Part shown: positions 8,259 to 17,059 of the stretch, piece by piece
Layout of the letters: every line of letters starts with the position of its first letter
Numbering within the stretch: the first letter of the stretch is position 1
From: JAKAGZ01 sp963783855
GTDB taxonomy: Bacteria > Bacteroidota > Ignavibacteria > Ignavibacteriales > Ignavibacteriaceae
Direction of reading: 5' to 3'
Length of the DNA stretch: 64,000 nt
NCBI GenBank assembly: GCA_963783855.1
Contig: CAWAPE010000001.1
Coordinates: forward strand, 144,776 to 208,775
Position numbers and translations under genes: made by a program
Notes under the pieces: model-generated
Seen by the model: only the letters and a program-made list of their open reading frames with translations
Database searches by the model: none
What the model was told of the DNA's origin: nothing

Positions 8259-8795
8259 TTATTGTGGTTTTACTATTTCTATATCACTATTTATCTTTAC
8301 TGTTTTACCAACAACAGCTCCGCCGGTTTCTATCAGGTTATTCCAGGTTAAATTGTAATCAAACCTGTCAATAGTTCCTTCTACGTTATATCCTGCACGA
8401 ATATTTCCCCACGGATCAACAACCTGCCCGCCGTATGTTACATTAAATTCAATGGGCTTTGTAACATCTTTTATTGTCAGGTCGCCTTTCATTTTGTAAT
8501 CTTCTTCACCTACTTTTTTAATTTCTGAACTTTTAAAGTGAATTTTGGGATATTTTTCTACATCAAAAAAGTCACCTGATTTTAAATGTTTATCCCTGTC
8601 GCTAATGCCGGTATTTATTGTTGAAGCATCAATATCAAATTCAATTACCGCAGACTCCAAGCTTCCGTTCATATTATCTACCTTGAAATCATACTTATTA
8701 AATTCACCGGTTACTTTAGAGATAACCATATGTTTTACTGAAAACTGAACTTTTGAATGTGCCGGGTCAATTGACCATTTTTTTACATCTTCCAT
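8259..8795 (-). CDS. YceI family lipocalin-like protein, cytoplasmic form
   Basis: A 178-residue YceI-domain protein: WSIDPAHSKVQFSVKHMVISKVTGEF at the start, ASTINTGISDRDKHL around residue 56, and KGDLTIKDVTKPIEF around residue 103. YceI proteins form an extended beta-barrel that binds polyisoprenoids or amphiphiles such as quinones. Unlike E. coli YceI, this one has no signal peptide, so it probably acts in the cytoplasm. It is the first gene of the operon with nitroreductase, pirin and marR, and its upstream region holds the candidate MarR operator. A GGAG-like ribosome binding site precedes the ATG. Confidence 0.94.
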   Translation of the reverse strand: MEDVKKWSIDPAHSKVQFSVKHMVISKVTGEFNKYDFKVDNMNGSLESAVIEFDIDASTINTGISDRDKHLKSGDFFDVEKYPKIHFKSSEIKKVGEEDYKMKGDLTIKDVTKPIEFNVTYGGQVVDPWGNIRAGYNVEGTIDRFDYNLTWNNLIETGGAVVGKTVKINSDIEIVKPQ

Positions 8796-8831
8796 CTCTT
8801 CTCCTTTTCATTTGTTTGACACCACAAATAT

Positions 8832-8856
8832 ATGTTATAACATCTAAAGTTGCAAC
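8832..8856. promoter_or_regulatory. Candidate MarR operator upstream of yceI
   Basis: A perfect 12-base palindrome ATGTTATAACAT (8832-8843) is followed 15 bases centre-to-centre by GTTGCAAC (8849-8856), a second palindromic octamer of the same GTTnnAAC form. They lie 37-61 bases before the yceI start, where a promoter is expected. MarR proteins commonly bind such A/T-rich palindromes, and the operon encodes its own MarR. Binding is inferred. Confidence 0.55.
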
Positions 8857-8933
8857 ACTTATTATCTATTATCTAAAGATTTTATTAAAAAGTATTTATT
8901 TTGATTAAATATGCAGTATTTTGTTAAAAAGCT

Positions 8934-8967
8934 GATGCCGGATCCCTGAGACCAGATACGGGATGTC
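8934..8967. repeat. Left flank repeat of the four-helix-bundle gene
   Basis: Contains GGATCCCTGA (8940-8949) together with GATGCC and GATACGGGATG words. The inverse TCAGGGATCC occurs at 9420-9429 beyond the four-helix-bundle gene, with similar GTATCTCGCATC words. The two form an imperfect inverted pair bracketing that gene. Confidence 0.5.
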
Positions 8968-9028
8968 TAATAAAGAAGTGGCAAAATTTGTAATGGGGCA
9001 TTGATTTAAATTCATGAGAGGAAGATTT

Positions 9029-9402
9029 ATGAACTACAAAGATCTTGAAGTTTGGCAACTTGCGCGTGATGTACAATCAAAATTCACAAGATGACCCTAA
9101 CTTTCCCGAAGTTTGAAATCTTCGAAGAAGGCAGCCAGATCAGACGATCTGCAAAATCAATAAGATCTAATATAGTTGAAGGGTATGGAAGGAGGAGATA
9201 TAATAATGAATTTATGAAATTTTTGAGTTATGCCATTGCTTCTTCGGATGAGACAATAGATCACCTTGAAATATTATTTGAAACCGGTTCACTTAGGGAT
9301 GAAAATCTTTTTAAGGAACTTTCTGAAAAATTAAATCTGCTTGACAAGAAATTAATCAGATTCCTGGATGCAATTGAGAAACGGCATATCAGTAAGAAGT
9401 AG
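9029..9402 (+). pseudogene. Four-helix-bundle protein (23S rRNA intervening sequence/S23 family), frameshifted
   Basis: The frame opening at 9029 reads MNYKDLEVWQLARD and stops at 9094; the next frame, from just before 9091, continues IHKMTLTFPKFEIFEEG, QIRRSAKSIRSNIVEGYGRR and SSDETIDHLEILFETGSL. Joined, these make a complete ~122-residue S23/TIGR02436-type four-helix-bundle protein, so one base has been lost or gained within about 9070-9085. Family members form pentameric helical bundles and are widespread as solitary, apparently mobile genes; a related protein (Avd) assists diversity-generating retroelements. No reverse transcriptase is nearby. It is flanked by short inverted repeats. The break may be real decay or a sequencing error. 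The 9091 ATG could also give a shortened product. Confidence 0.8.
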
Positions 9403-9413
9403 CCAAAAATTAT

Positions 9414-9444
9414 CAGGCATCAGGGATCCAGTATCTCGCATCTG
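9414..9444. repeat. Right flank repeat of the four-helix-bundle gene
   Basis: Carries TCAGGGATCC (9420-9429) followed by AGTATCTCGCATC, the inverted counterpart of the element at 8934-8967. Lies between the stop of the four-helix-bundle gene and the convergent outer-membrane gene. Confidence 0.5.
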
Positions 9445-9448
9445 TTTT

Positions 9449-11215
9449 TCAAAACTGATTCACAATTCCAAAATGAATCTTTCCGTCAGTAAAGCTATCC
9501 CCTTTTGCCAGGCCAAAACTAACGCCAATTACTCCTATTCCCGTTTCCAGATTTATTCCCAAACCATATCCAATTTTGTAGCCTTCGGATTTTGGAATGT
9601 TCCTGCTTTGATCCGCCTTCCTGAGATAATATCCCGTATCAAGAAAAAGAAAAGCAAAAGAACGTTTTGTTAATAAGAACCTGTATTCAAGATTTGACCA
9701 GAGAACGCGGGAGCCGAGGAACTGGTCTTCTCTGTATCCTCTTAATGAATTTGTACCGCCAAGCCTGAACAAATCACTTTGCTCAAAAAATGAACCCTGA
9801 AGTTCACGGCCATTTAGTCCTAGAGCAATTACCTGTCTTGTAAAAGGTTGATAAAATAATTTTAGTTCAAGAGAAAATCTCTGAAGATTTATATTTGTTA
9901 CCAGGCCCGGTGTAATAAATTTTTTAGGGCCATCAATTGTTTTTCGGCTAAAGGTGTAAGAGTTTATAAATAATAAACCTTGTGTCGGAGAATAAGGATC
10001 GTCTCTTGTATCTATCTTGAAATTCAGTCCCGTACTAATTGAATTTGAACTGTACACTGTTAGTGAAAGTGTATCTGCGTCACTTGGTATAACTGATTCT
10101 GTTGCAAAAGTAAACGAAGCGGAAATAGTTTCGGTGGCGAGATATTCCAACGCAAAGTTTAGATTACGCTGAACATAGGTTGAATCCTGTTTCCTTTGAA
10201 ATAATCCAAGATTGATATTTAAAGGAAACCCGAGCACCCATGGCTCCATATATTTTAATTCGAGTTCCTGCGAAGAACGATCCAGCTTTTGCCAGCGAAT
10301 TGCGGCGGCTCTGCCGGTACCGAATAAATTTCTCAAGCTTATATTTGCCAGTCCTGTAAAATATCCGCTTTCATCCGGTGTAGCCCCGGGGACATAACCA
10401 ATTATACCATCAAAAACATTAGTTTGTTTTTCTTTTACAGTAATTGCAAGGACTCCTTTACCATCAGAGTTAAAATAATATTCAGGTGCCGCCACAGGAT
10501 CAAAAAAACCGAGCCTGTTTAGCCTGTAAGGGATGTCATCAAGTGTTTGCTGCGAGAATTTTTCTCCCTCTGTTAAACGCAGTTCTCTTAGAATTACATT
10601 TTCTTTGGTTTTTGTATTTCCTCTAATAACAATTTCATCAATTGTACTTTTTGTCCCTTTTATCAGTTGTAATTCCAAGTCAGCATTATATTTTTGTTCA
10701 GCTGTATCACTATAGAAATTTATGTTCTTAACAATGATTTTTACGAAAGGGTTACCGTTATCGCTGTAATACTTAAGTGCAGAACTAATAGCCTCTTCAA
10801 TATCATATTTGTTAAAAACATTATCTTTAAGAAAATTAAAATCTGGAATTATAACTGCAGAATCGGATGATGACAAATTGAGATATTCTATCTTGTTCAG
10901 AAATGTTGGCTCTTTCTCTTCAATATCTATTTTTAACAGAACCGAGCCGGAATCGGGCAGTTGAACGATTTCAGTATTATCAAATGTGCTATGGAAAAAG
11001 CCCCTGTCTGAAAAATTTACAGCAAGCCTGGACTTTAATGAATCGAGAATACCCGGGAATACCTTTTCACCCTGTGATATTTTTCCCCAGCTTAAAATAT
11101 CACTGTTGCTGAACTCCCTGTTCCCGTTAATTTCAATGGATTTTATGGTTTGGGTGTGATTTACCGAACACAACAGCAGGAGTGAAATAAATAGATATTT
11201 AACGCGGAGTAACAT
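9449..11215 (-). CDS. Outer-membrane protein of the BamA/TamA (Omp85) superfamily
   Basis: A 588-residue protein with a signal peptide (hydrophobic residues about 7-19), two to three POTRA-like repeats up to roughly residue 250 (each starting with an I.I.GN pattern, for example SIEINGNREFSNSDI and EIVIRGNTKTKENVI), and a C-terminal 16-strand-type barrel ending in an aromatic residue. LRGYREDQFLGSR near residue 495 is the conserved lid-loop RGY motif of the superfamily. It resembles TamA or a short BamA and inserts or exports outer-membrane proteins. It is shorter than main BamA (about 750-850 residues), so a TamA-like role is more likely. It overlaps pfkB by 17 bases. Confidence 0.88.
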   Translation of the reverse strand: MLLRVKYLFISLLLLCSVNHTQTIKSIEINGNREFSNSDILSWGKISQGEKVFPGILDSLKSRLAVNFSDRGFFHSTFDNTEIVQLPDSGSVLLKIDIEEKEPTFLNKIEYLNLSSSDSAVIIPDFNFLKDNVFNKYDIEEAISSALKYYSDNGNPFVKIIVKNINFYSDTAEQKYNADLELQLIKGTKSTIDEIVIRGNTKTKENVILRELRLTEGEKFSQQTLDDIPYRLNRLGFFDPVAAPEYYFNSDGKGVLAITVKEKQTNVFDGIIGYVPGATPDESGYFTGLANISLRNLFGTGRAAAIRWQKLDRSSQELELKYMEPWVLGFPLNINLGLFQRKQDSTYVQRNLNFALEYLATETISASFTFATESVIPSDADTLSLTVYSSNSISTGLNFKIDTRDDPYSPTQGLLFINSYTFSRKTIDGPKKFITPGLVTNINLQRFSLELKLFYQPFTRQVIALGLNGRELQGSFFEQSDLFRLGGTNSLRGYREDQFLGSRVLWSNLEYRFLLTKRSFAFLFLDTGYYLRKADQSRNIPKSEGYKIGYGLGINLETGIGVIGVSFGLAKGDSFTDGKIHFGIVNQF

Positions 11216-12164
11216 CTAAGGTTTTCATTTTTTTACCGGATGATTCAATTTTTACCTGGTCTTTCCATTTTTCAATATCGTTACTCCGGACATTGGCAGC
11301 ATCATATCTTAAAGCATTTTCTATTCCCAATGAAGAAGCAACAGCCAGAGAATTATTGAATGTTAAATTCTTATGAATACCGTATGCAATACCGGCAGCA
11401 AAAGAATCGCCGCTGCCTGTAGGATCCACAACAGGAATTTGTGGTAAACAAACTTTAAAGTGATAATCAAAATTACTGCAATAAAATGATGAGCTTCCTT
11501 CGGTTAAATAGGCCTGTTTTATATTTTTCGAGTATAAATAATTGAGGTAATCGATTTTAGATTTTTCCGAATTTAAGTCAGATTGAAGTGAATTTTCAGT
11601 TTCTGCAACATTATTATGTAAAATTGTAGGGCCTTCTTCAATACAATCTTTTAAATGATTTCCATACGTATCACAGATTGAGATTTTATCATATTTATTA
11701 GCAGTTCTAATTCCAAACGGGAAAATGGAATTAGTCTCTTTGCATGGTGAGCTGCCTGAAAAAATAACAATCTCACAATTTTCAATCATCTTTTCCAGCT
11801 TATTTTTAAACTCATCAGCTTCGTTTTCTGATATTACTGAGTTTTCCTGGTAAAATGTTGAAAGTGATTTGCTGGATTTTTCAATAATAATAGAAGCTTC
11901 TCTTATTTCAGCAACAGTTCTAACGAAAGTAAACTTAATATTTTCTTTTGAAAGAATTTCTTTGAAAATTTTTCCGTTACTGCCGCCTGAAAATGTATAG
12001 GCAAGATTATCAATATTTAGATTTTTAAGCTGGCGACTGACATTAATTCCCTTTCCGCCGGCTTTAAGTTCAGAGATCCCGTTTCTGTTTTCTTCACTAA
12101 ATTTTACTTTGTCATAAGTCAATCTTCTTTCCAGCAGAGGATTGAGAGTTACGGTTAAAATCAT
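11199..12164 (-). CDS. PfkB-type hexose kinase (1-phosphofructokinase family)
   Basis: A 321-residue PfkB-fold sugar kinase. It shows the 1-phosphofructokinase-type N-terminus (MILTVTLNPLLERR), the GGKGINVSRQLKNL substrate motif near residue 36, and the ATP/anion-hole signature DPTGSGDSFAAG around residue 240 with the catalytic aspartate. Enzymes of this subgroup phosphorylate fructose-1-phosphate, fructose-6-phosphate or tagatose-6-phosphate; no PTS genes are nearby to point to fructose-1-phosphate. It lies between the GWxTD gene and the outer-membrane protein, overlapping the latter, in a long minus-strand run. Confidence 0.88.
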   Translation of the reverse strand: MILTVTLNPLLERRLTYDKVKFSEENRNGISELKAGGKGINVSRQLKNLNIDNLAYTFSGGSNGKIFKEILSKENIKFTFVRTVAEIREASIIIEKSSKSLSTFYQENSVISENEADEFKNKLEKMIENCEIVIFSGSSPCKETNSIFPFGIRTANKYDKISICDTYGNHLKDCIEEGPTILHNNVAETENSLQSDLNSEKSKIDYLNYLYSKNIKQAYLTEGSSSFYCSNFDYHFKVCLPQIPVVDPTGSGDSFAAGIAYGIHKNLTFNNSLAVASSLGIENALRYDAANVRSNDIEKWKDQVKIESSGKKMKTLDVTPR

Positions 12165-12187
12165 AAAAGAAATTTACCAGTTAATAA

Positions 12188-13477
12188 TTAATTATTTCTT
12201 CCACGTACATAATCAAAATCTAAAGGATTGGTCAACCTGTAATCTCCAAATCCTGTTGTATCCAGAAAAGTAAATGCAGTATTATAACTGTAATATTGCC
12301 AAACCTGATAAGGTTTTTGGTCAGCATCGAAGGGATGGTGTTCAATATTATCCGGAGGGCCAAGGACTACATAGACCATTCCCATATCGGTCTTCCAGCC
12401 ATCAACATAATGAGTAAAATTATCATTAGCGAAGCCTATTCTCCTGTAATATTCATCAAAAGCCTGGTTCTCTTCATTACCGGGATTCGGATCTCTCTGT
12501 TTCCAGAATTTTGAAAATCTCTTAATCTTTTCTTCTCTATTTGGTGCGTCTTCAATGTAATCCAATTGACTGGGAGTTGCGATATATACCAGCTGTTCAA
12601 CTGCCAGGTCAAGATCTGAAACATTACCCGGAACGCCTGCCCATCTAGAAACAAACTTGCCCGTTATTTCCCCGCTTTCATCATCACTAAGATTTTTAGC
12701 ATCAATATTTATAGTGTATGTTCCAAGACTAAGCGTAGTATCCATCGCGGTATAGAATATAGATGTTTTACCTTTGTTAAGTTCTACCATAGTGGTATCC
12801 TTAAATACTACTTTATCTTTTATATCGGTTATGGAATAAATGATTCTTCCACTTCCCTTTTCTGCACTGTAAATTTCATAATAAAATGGGACTCCTGTTT
12901 TACCCGCGAAAATGTTACCGGAAACATTCGGAACAAATTTTGTGTCATTGCCAACCCTGGTTTGATTAGCTACAAGCATAATATCGCTAAGATCGAGTTT
13001 ATCTGAAAATTCTCTTACCTCAATTTCTCTTTCGATTACATAATTATTTTTAGAATTATTATCGTCTATCGTTATCCTCACAAAATAGTCATCAGGCTTA
13101 AGAGTAAATGATTTCAGGCTTAGGTTAGAATTCTTACGTGATGTAGTTTCATTAAAATTGGGTGATACAATTTTTTCATTCCATAACTTTTCTGATATCA
13201 GGTTCTCCTGATCATCATCCATAATCACAACGCTTACGGAATAACTGGCAGTAAATTCATTGTCGGTTTTATAAAACTGTACTTCATTGTAAGGCATCTG
13301 CAAAAAAATATTTACAAGGGTGGAGTCTTGTTGCCCGGTGCTAAAGTCAAGAATTCCAACATAGAATTTTTCCCTTTTTTGCTGGGTTCCTCTTAATCGA
13401 CTGGTCACCTGAGCATGAATTTCGATTGAAATGGCTAAAATAAAAATGGCCATAAAAATTCTATTAAATTTTTTCAT
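12188..13477 (-). CDS. GWxTD domain-containing exported protein
   Basis: A 429-residue protein with a signal peptide (residues about 8-22, ending IHAQ). The C-terminal ~100 residues carry the domain's naming motif (GWKTDMGMVYVVLGPPDNIE), preceded by a region with FSKFWKQRDPNPGNEENQAFDEYYRRI. The N-terminal two-thirds are beta-rich without a recognised domain. GWxTD proteins are characteristic of Ignavibacteria, Chlorobi and related phyla and have no established function; location is periplasmic or outer-membrane. The start overlaps the rimO stop by four bases. Confidence 0.9.
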   Translation of the reverse strand: MKKFNRIFMAIFILAISIEIHAQVTSRLRGTQQKREKFYVGILDFSTGQQDSTLVNIFLQMPYNEVQFYKTDNEFTASYSVSVVIMDDDQENLISEKLWNEKIVSPNFNETTSRKNSNLSLKSFTLKPDDYFVRITIDDNNSKNNYVIEREIEVREFSDKLDLSDIMLVANQTRVGNDTKFVPNVSGNIFAGKTGVPFYYEIYSAEKGSGRIIYSITDIKDKVVFKDTTMVELNKGKTSIFYTAMDTTLSLGTYTINIDAKNLSDDESGEITGKFVSRWAGVPGNVSDLDLAVEQLVYIATPSQLDYIEDAPNREEKIKRFSKFWKQRDPNPGNEENQAFDEYYRRIGFANDNFTHYVDGWKTDMGMVYVVLGPPDNIEHHPFDADQKPYQVWQYYSYNTAFTFLDTTGFGDYRLTNPLDFDYVRGRNN

Positions 13478-14787
13478 TTTTGAACCCTCCCGTTATTTAA
13501 TAATCTTGCGTAAAGATCATACTCATCATTATTAGTAATTTCTGCCATATAAAAGTTGCCAACACTTATATTATGATCATTATTCTTGATGAGTATTTCG
13601 CCGTCAACTTCAGGTGCGTCTCTATATGACCTTCCAATAAAATATTCACCTTCAATCCGCTCAATAAGCACGTTCAATTTCTTATTAATAAAGCTTTCAT
13701 TTTTCTTAAAAGAAATGTCTTTTTGAATCTCCATCAATCTTTCTTTTCTTTCTAATTTTAGCTTTTCAGAAACTGGATCTCCCAATATAAAACTTGAAGT
13801 ATTATCTTCTACTGAAAAAGTAAAAACTCCCACCCTATCGAATTCAATTTCGCTTACAAAATCACAAAGTTCATTAAATTCTTTTTCGCCTTCGTTAGGA
13901 TAACCGACAATAAACGTTGTTCTTAAAGTTACATCGGGGATTCTGTCACGCAATTTATAAAGCAATTCTCTTGTTCTTTTGGCTGTAACTCCCCTTCTCA
14001 TTGATTTCAAAATATCATCGGAAATATGCTGCAGAGGTATATCCACATATTTACAAATTTTAGGATTTCCTGCAATTACATCTATAACATCATCGGGAAA
14101 TTGGGATGGGTAGGCATACATTAACCTTATCCATTCGATCCCTTTAATATCGCTTAGTCTATTTAGCAAATCACCAAGTACTTTTTTTCCGTAAATATCC
14201 TTCCCGTAATCTGTAGTATCCTGTGCAATTAAAATTAATTCCCTGGTATTATTACTTGCCAAAAACTCTGCTTCACGTACCAAATCATCCATATTTTTAG
14301 ATTTATGTCTTCCACGCATTAGCGGAATTGCACAGAATGAACAAGGATGATCGCAACCCTCAGAAATTTTTAGATACGCCGTATGTGAGGGGGTTGTAAT
14401 CAGTCGTTCTCCCAGAAGATTGCGCTTTAGTTCTCCTCCTAATTCTTTTAATATCCCATCGTACTTTTCGGTGCCGAAGTAAGCATCTACTTCAGGAATT
14501 TCATTTTTCAGGTCGTCGAGATATCTTTCGGAAAGACAGCCTGCAACAATCACTTTTTTTATCTTACCTTTTTTCTTTAACTCAACCGCATTTAAAATTG
14601 TATCAATCGATTCCTGCTTTGCCGCGTCAATAAATCCACACGTATTTATAATTACTGTTTCAGATTTCCCGGGATCATCTTCCAGGTTAAATTCATTTAT
14701 TTTTAACTGGTTTAACAATCTTTCGGAATCAACGGTATTCTTTGAACAACCAAGAGTAATTACACTTATTTTATCTTTACTTTTCAT
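13474..14787 (-). CDS. rimO: Ribosomal protein S12 methylthiotransferase
   Basis: A 437-residue radical SAM enzyme that adds a methylthio group to an aspartate of ribosomal protein S12. The order is an N-terminal UPF0004 domain (ITLGCSKNTVDSE, with cluster cysteines near residues 14, 50 and 84), the radical SAM core with CDHPCSFCAIP (CxxxCxxC, about residue 144), and a C-terminal TRAM domain (NKKLNVLIERIEGEYFIGRSYRDAPEVDG). The CSKN and GRSYRDAPEVDG signatures favour RimO over MiaB; a separate MiaB is encoded at 25-26 kb. It follows cdsA by eight bases. Confidence 0.97.
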   Translation of the reverse strand: MKSKDKISVITLGCSKNTVDSERLLNQLKINEFNLEDDPGKSETVIINTCGFIDAAKQESIDTILNAVELKKKGKIKKVIVAGCLSERYLDDLKNEIPEVDAYFGTEKYDGILKELGGELKRNLLGERLITTPSHTAYLKISEGCDHPCSFCAIPLMRGRHKSKNMDDLVREAEFLASNNTRELILIAQDTTDYGKDIYGKKVLGDLLNRLSDIKGIEWIRLMYAYPSQFPDDVIDVIAGNPKICKYVDIPLQHISDDILKSMRRGVTAKRTRELLYKLRDRIPDVTLRTTFIVGYPNEGEKEFNELCDFVSEIEFDRVGVFTFSVEDNTSSFILGDPVSEKLKLERKERLMEIQKDISFKKNESFINKKLNVLIERIEGEYFIGRSYRDAPEVDGEILIKNNDHNISVGNFYMAEITNNDEYDLYARLLNNGRVQK

Positions 14788-14795
14788 TTAAGAGA

Positions 14796-15614
14796 TTATC
14801 TTCCAACATATTTAAGGAATAACAGAATTATCGGCGCAGAAAACAGAAGGGAATCGAACCTGTCAAAGATTCCACCGTGGCCGGGAATTAAAGATGAAGA
14901 ATCTTTTACTTCAGCATCTCTCTTAATCAAAGACTCTACAAGATCACCAACCTGCCCCACCGTTCCTATAATAAGTCCGATAATAAGCGCTTCGCCGAGG
15001 TTGAGGAAATCTAAAACTATATAATGAGCAGCAGCCATTGTTAGCAAGGCAAAAACGAAGCCGAAAATTGCTCCTTCCCAGCTTTTCTTAGGGCTCACTC
15101 TCGGGAATAGTTTGTGTTTGCCTAAAGAAAGGCCTCCAAAATAAGCTGCAGAATCACAAATCCAGATTGTCACAAGTATTGAAATAACAAGAAATCCACC
15201 GTGCTCGTAAAGAGTTCCTATCTTCGGATAAAATTCCCTGATTGCTACTAGTGAAGCAGAAAATAATCCGATGTAAAATATTCCAAAAAGTGTTGCTCCA
15301 ATATTATATATAGCTGAGCCATTATTTCGAAATAATTCAATCAACGATGTAAGAAAAACAAAAATTATGAGGAATGAATAGGTATCAAAAAAATGGAAGT
15401 ATTGATTAAGAAGTAGTATTAATATTGCAATCAAACCAAAAGGAAGGTTTACCTGTATGCTTTTATTTTGCGCCATTATATAAAATTCATAAAATGACAC
15501 AAGTCCTATTAAAGTAGCAAACAAAAAGAAATACACATTACCGAAATAACATGCTCCAACTATTAAAGGAATTGTAGCAACAGCAACCAGAACCCGGGTT
15601 TTGGTATTATTCAA
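14796..15614 (-). CDS. cdsA: Phosphatidate cytidylyltransferase
   Basis: A 272-residue integral membrane protein with about eight spans. The C-terminal CDP-diglyceride synthase signature is clear (SPKKSWEGAIFG around residue 174 and KRDAEVKDSSSLIPGHGGIFDRFDSLLFSAP around residues 231-260, with the acidic metal-binding residues). It makes CDP-diacylglycerol from CTP and phosphatidate, the branch point for phospholipid synthesis. Two bases separate it from the upstream zinc-ribbon gene. Confidence 0.97.
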   Translation of the reverse strand: MNNTKTRVLVAVATIPLIVGACYFGNVYFFLFATLIGLVSFYEFYIMAQNKSIQVNLPFGLIAILILLLNQYFHFFDTYSFLIIFVFLTSLIELFRNNGSAIYNIGATLFGIFYIGLFSASLVAIREFYPKIGTLYEHGGFLVISILVTIWICDSAAYFGGLSLGKHKLFPRVSPKKSWEGAIFGFVFALLTMAAAHYIVLDFLNLGEALIIGLIIGTVGQVGDLVESLIKRDAEVKDSSSLIPGHGGIFDRFDSLLFSAPIILLFLKYVGR

Positions 15615-15616
15615 TA

Positions 15617-15973
15617 TTACTCCTGGTCCTCATTTTCAGAATTTTTATTATTTATAACCTGTTCAATAAATTTTAATGCTTCCTTAACATCATTTTTTTT
15701 GACCAGAAGTTTAATTACAGTAAAATCTCCGGGAGCCGGAAAATTTCTGTCCAGTTGAGACAAAATATTGGCCTCCATTCCGGCACTTTCAAGGTTATCT
15801 TTCATCATTTCAACTTCATAATCTTTGTTTGACGTAAAAACAACTTCCCAGTCATTTTCGGACAATTCTTTTGGTTTTTCAAAATGTTTCTTATCAACAA
15901 GGGCAGTTCCGCAATCAGGGCAAATAGTTACACCTTTTACATATTCATATTTACATTCCGGACATACTGGCAT
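15617..15973 (-). CDS. Zinc-ribbon plus DUF2007 protein
   Basis: A 118-residue protein. Residues 1-27 form a zinc ribbon (CPECKYEY...CPDCGTALV, two CxxC pairs); residues about 42-105 match DUF2007 (VVFTSNKDYEVEMMKDNLESAGM), a small domain proposed to act in signal transduction. The start at 15973 is chosen because an AAGGAGG ribosome binding site lies six bases upstream, rather than the longer frame that begins nine codons earlier. It lies between a CPBP protease gene and cdsA. The function is not known. Confidence 0.82.
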   Translation of the reverse strand: MPVCPECKYEYVKGVTICPDCGTALVDKKHFEKPKELSENDWEVVFTSNKDYEVEMMKDNLESAGMEANILSQLDRNFPAPGDFTVIKLLVKKNDVKEALKFIEQVINNKNSENEDQE

Positions 15974-15986
15974 AATTCCTCCTTTT

Positions 15987-16961
15987 TTAATCTTTTCCAA
16001 TATTTTTGTAATAATTTAGTATCATATAAATCACAGCGCTAAACAGCCCTAATAATATTACGAATATAGTAATTGATGAACCCAAATCAACAGGTTTATC
16101 AGGACTCATTACTTCCGATCTTCCAACAAAAAAGAAAACCATTATAGCCGCAAAATTGTTGAGAAAATGGAGCGCCATTGAAACAAATATAGAATCACTC
16201 TTATAAACCGCAAACCCAAAATAAAAGCCCAACCCAATTAACGGTATTAACCCATAAGGATTAAAATGATAAACTCCGAAAAAGATTGATGTAATTAGTA
16301 TCGCCCATACCGGTCTTAGCTTAAGCTCAAAACTTTTTTGAATAAATCCTCTGAATAAAACTTCTTCGCAAACTGCCGGGACTGCGGCAACAACAAGAAT
16401 TACAAGCAGTGCTTCGGGTACATTATGGATTGTAAGAAGATTAGAGTATGTCGACTCAACTTTATCATTTAAATTATCAAAAAATATTTTGATTGTATGA
16501 ATTGAGCTACTGGATGCAGCAAGTTTCTCAATAAAATAATTTTGAATAATTATATAATTTTCAAGCAAAGGCGTTAGTATTATTATACCGACTGTGAATA
16601 ATCCAATTTCCTGCCATTTAGCCCGCTTGAAACGAATTACACTTGTAACATCTTCATAAAACCACTTTGAAAATAAAAGAGCCGGTAAAAGAATAAAAAG
16701 AACCTGTCCTGCCATTGTCATTAATCTAAGACTATTTGCGGGAGCTTTTTCAACATCAAGGCCAAAAATGAGTAATGTAAGAAGCCCACCTACAATCTGG
16801 TAAAGAAAAAAACCTGCAAACAATCCTATAAATCCAGCAGCAACCGGTGAAATTACCGGGTTTAGCTTATTTCTCAGACCATCATCATCAAAGTTTATTT
16901 TATTCTGGCTGTCATTATCAGGCTTTTCATCCGGCCGATTATCTTGCGGTTCTTCATTCAT
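15987..16961 (-). CDS. CPBP family intramembrane metalloprotease
   Basis: A 324-residue membrane protein with about eight spans. It has the CPBP (CAAX protease and bacteriocin-processing, Abi) motifs: EEVLFRGFIQ (about residue 198), FGVYHFNP (about residue 230) and HFLNNFAA (about residue 264), which supply the glutamates, histidines and asparagine of the metal site. Substrates of bacterial CPBP proteases are mostly unknown. A polar N-terminal ~30 residues precedes the first span. It is the first gene of the run that continues into the zinc-ribbon/DUF2007 gene, cdsA and rimO. Confidence 0.93.
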   Translation of the reverse strand: MNEEPQDNRPDEKPDNDSQNKINFDDDGLRNKLNPVISPVAAGFIGLFAGFFLYQIVGGLLTLLIFGLDVEKAPANSLRLMTMAGQVLFILLPALLFSKWFYEDVTSVIRFKRAKWQEIGLFTVGIIILTPLLENYIIIQNYFIEKLAASSSSIHTIKIFFDNLNDKVESTYSNLLTIHNVPEALLVILVVAAVPAVCEEVLFRGFIQKSFELKLRPVWAILITSIFFGVYHFNPYGLIPLIGLGFYFGFAVYKSDSIFVSMALHFLNNFAAIMVFFFVGRSEVMSPDKPVDLGSSITIFVILLGLFSAVIYMILNYYKNIGKD

Positions 16962-17059
16962 AAAAGAAATCGTTATTATTAATTAATTTAATGAAGTAAA
17001 TTAGTTTTAAATAGAGTGGATAGCAATAACTGGAATATATTTGAGTATATATTACGTTT

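Noticed and set aside
9091..9402. Reading the four-helix-bundle gene as intact from the internal ATG at 9091
   Set aside because: The upstream frame from 9029 encodes the conserved N-terminal YKDLEVWQLA helix, so the gene is longer and broken; a shortened product remains possible.
15617..16000. Longer start for the zinc-ribbon/DUF2007 gene
   Set aside because: An AAGGAGG site sits directly before the later ATG at 15973, and the first nine residues are unlike the family.
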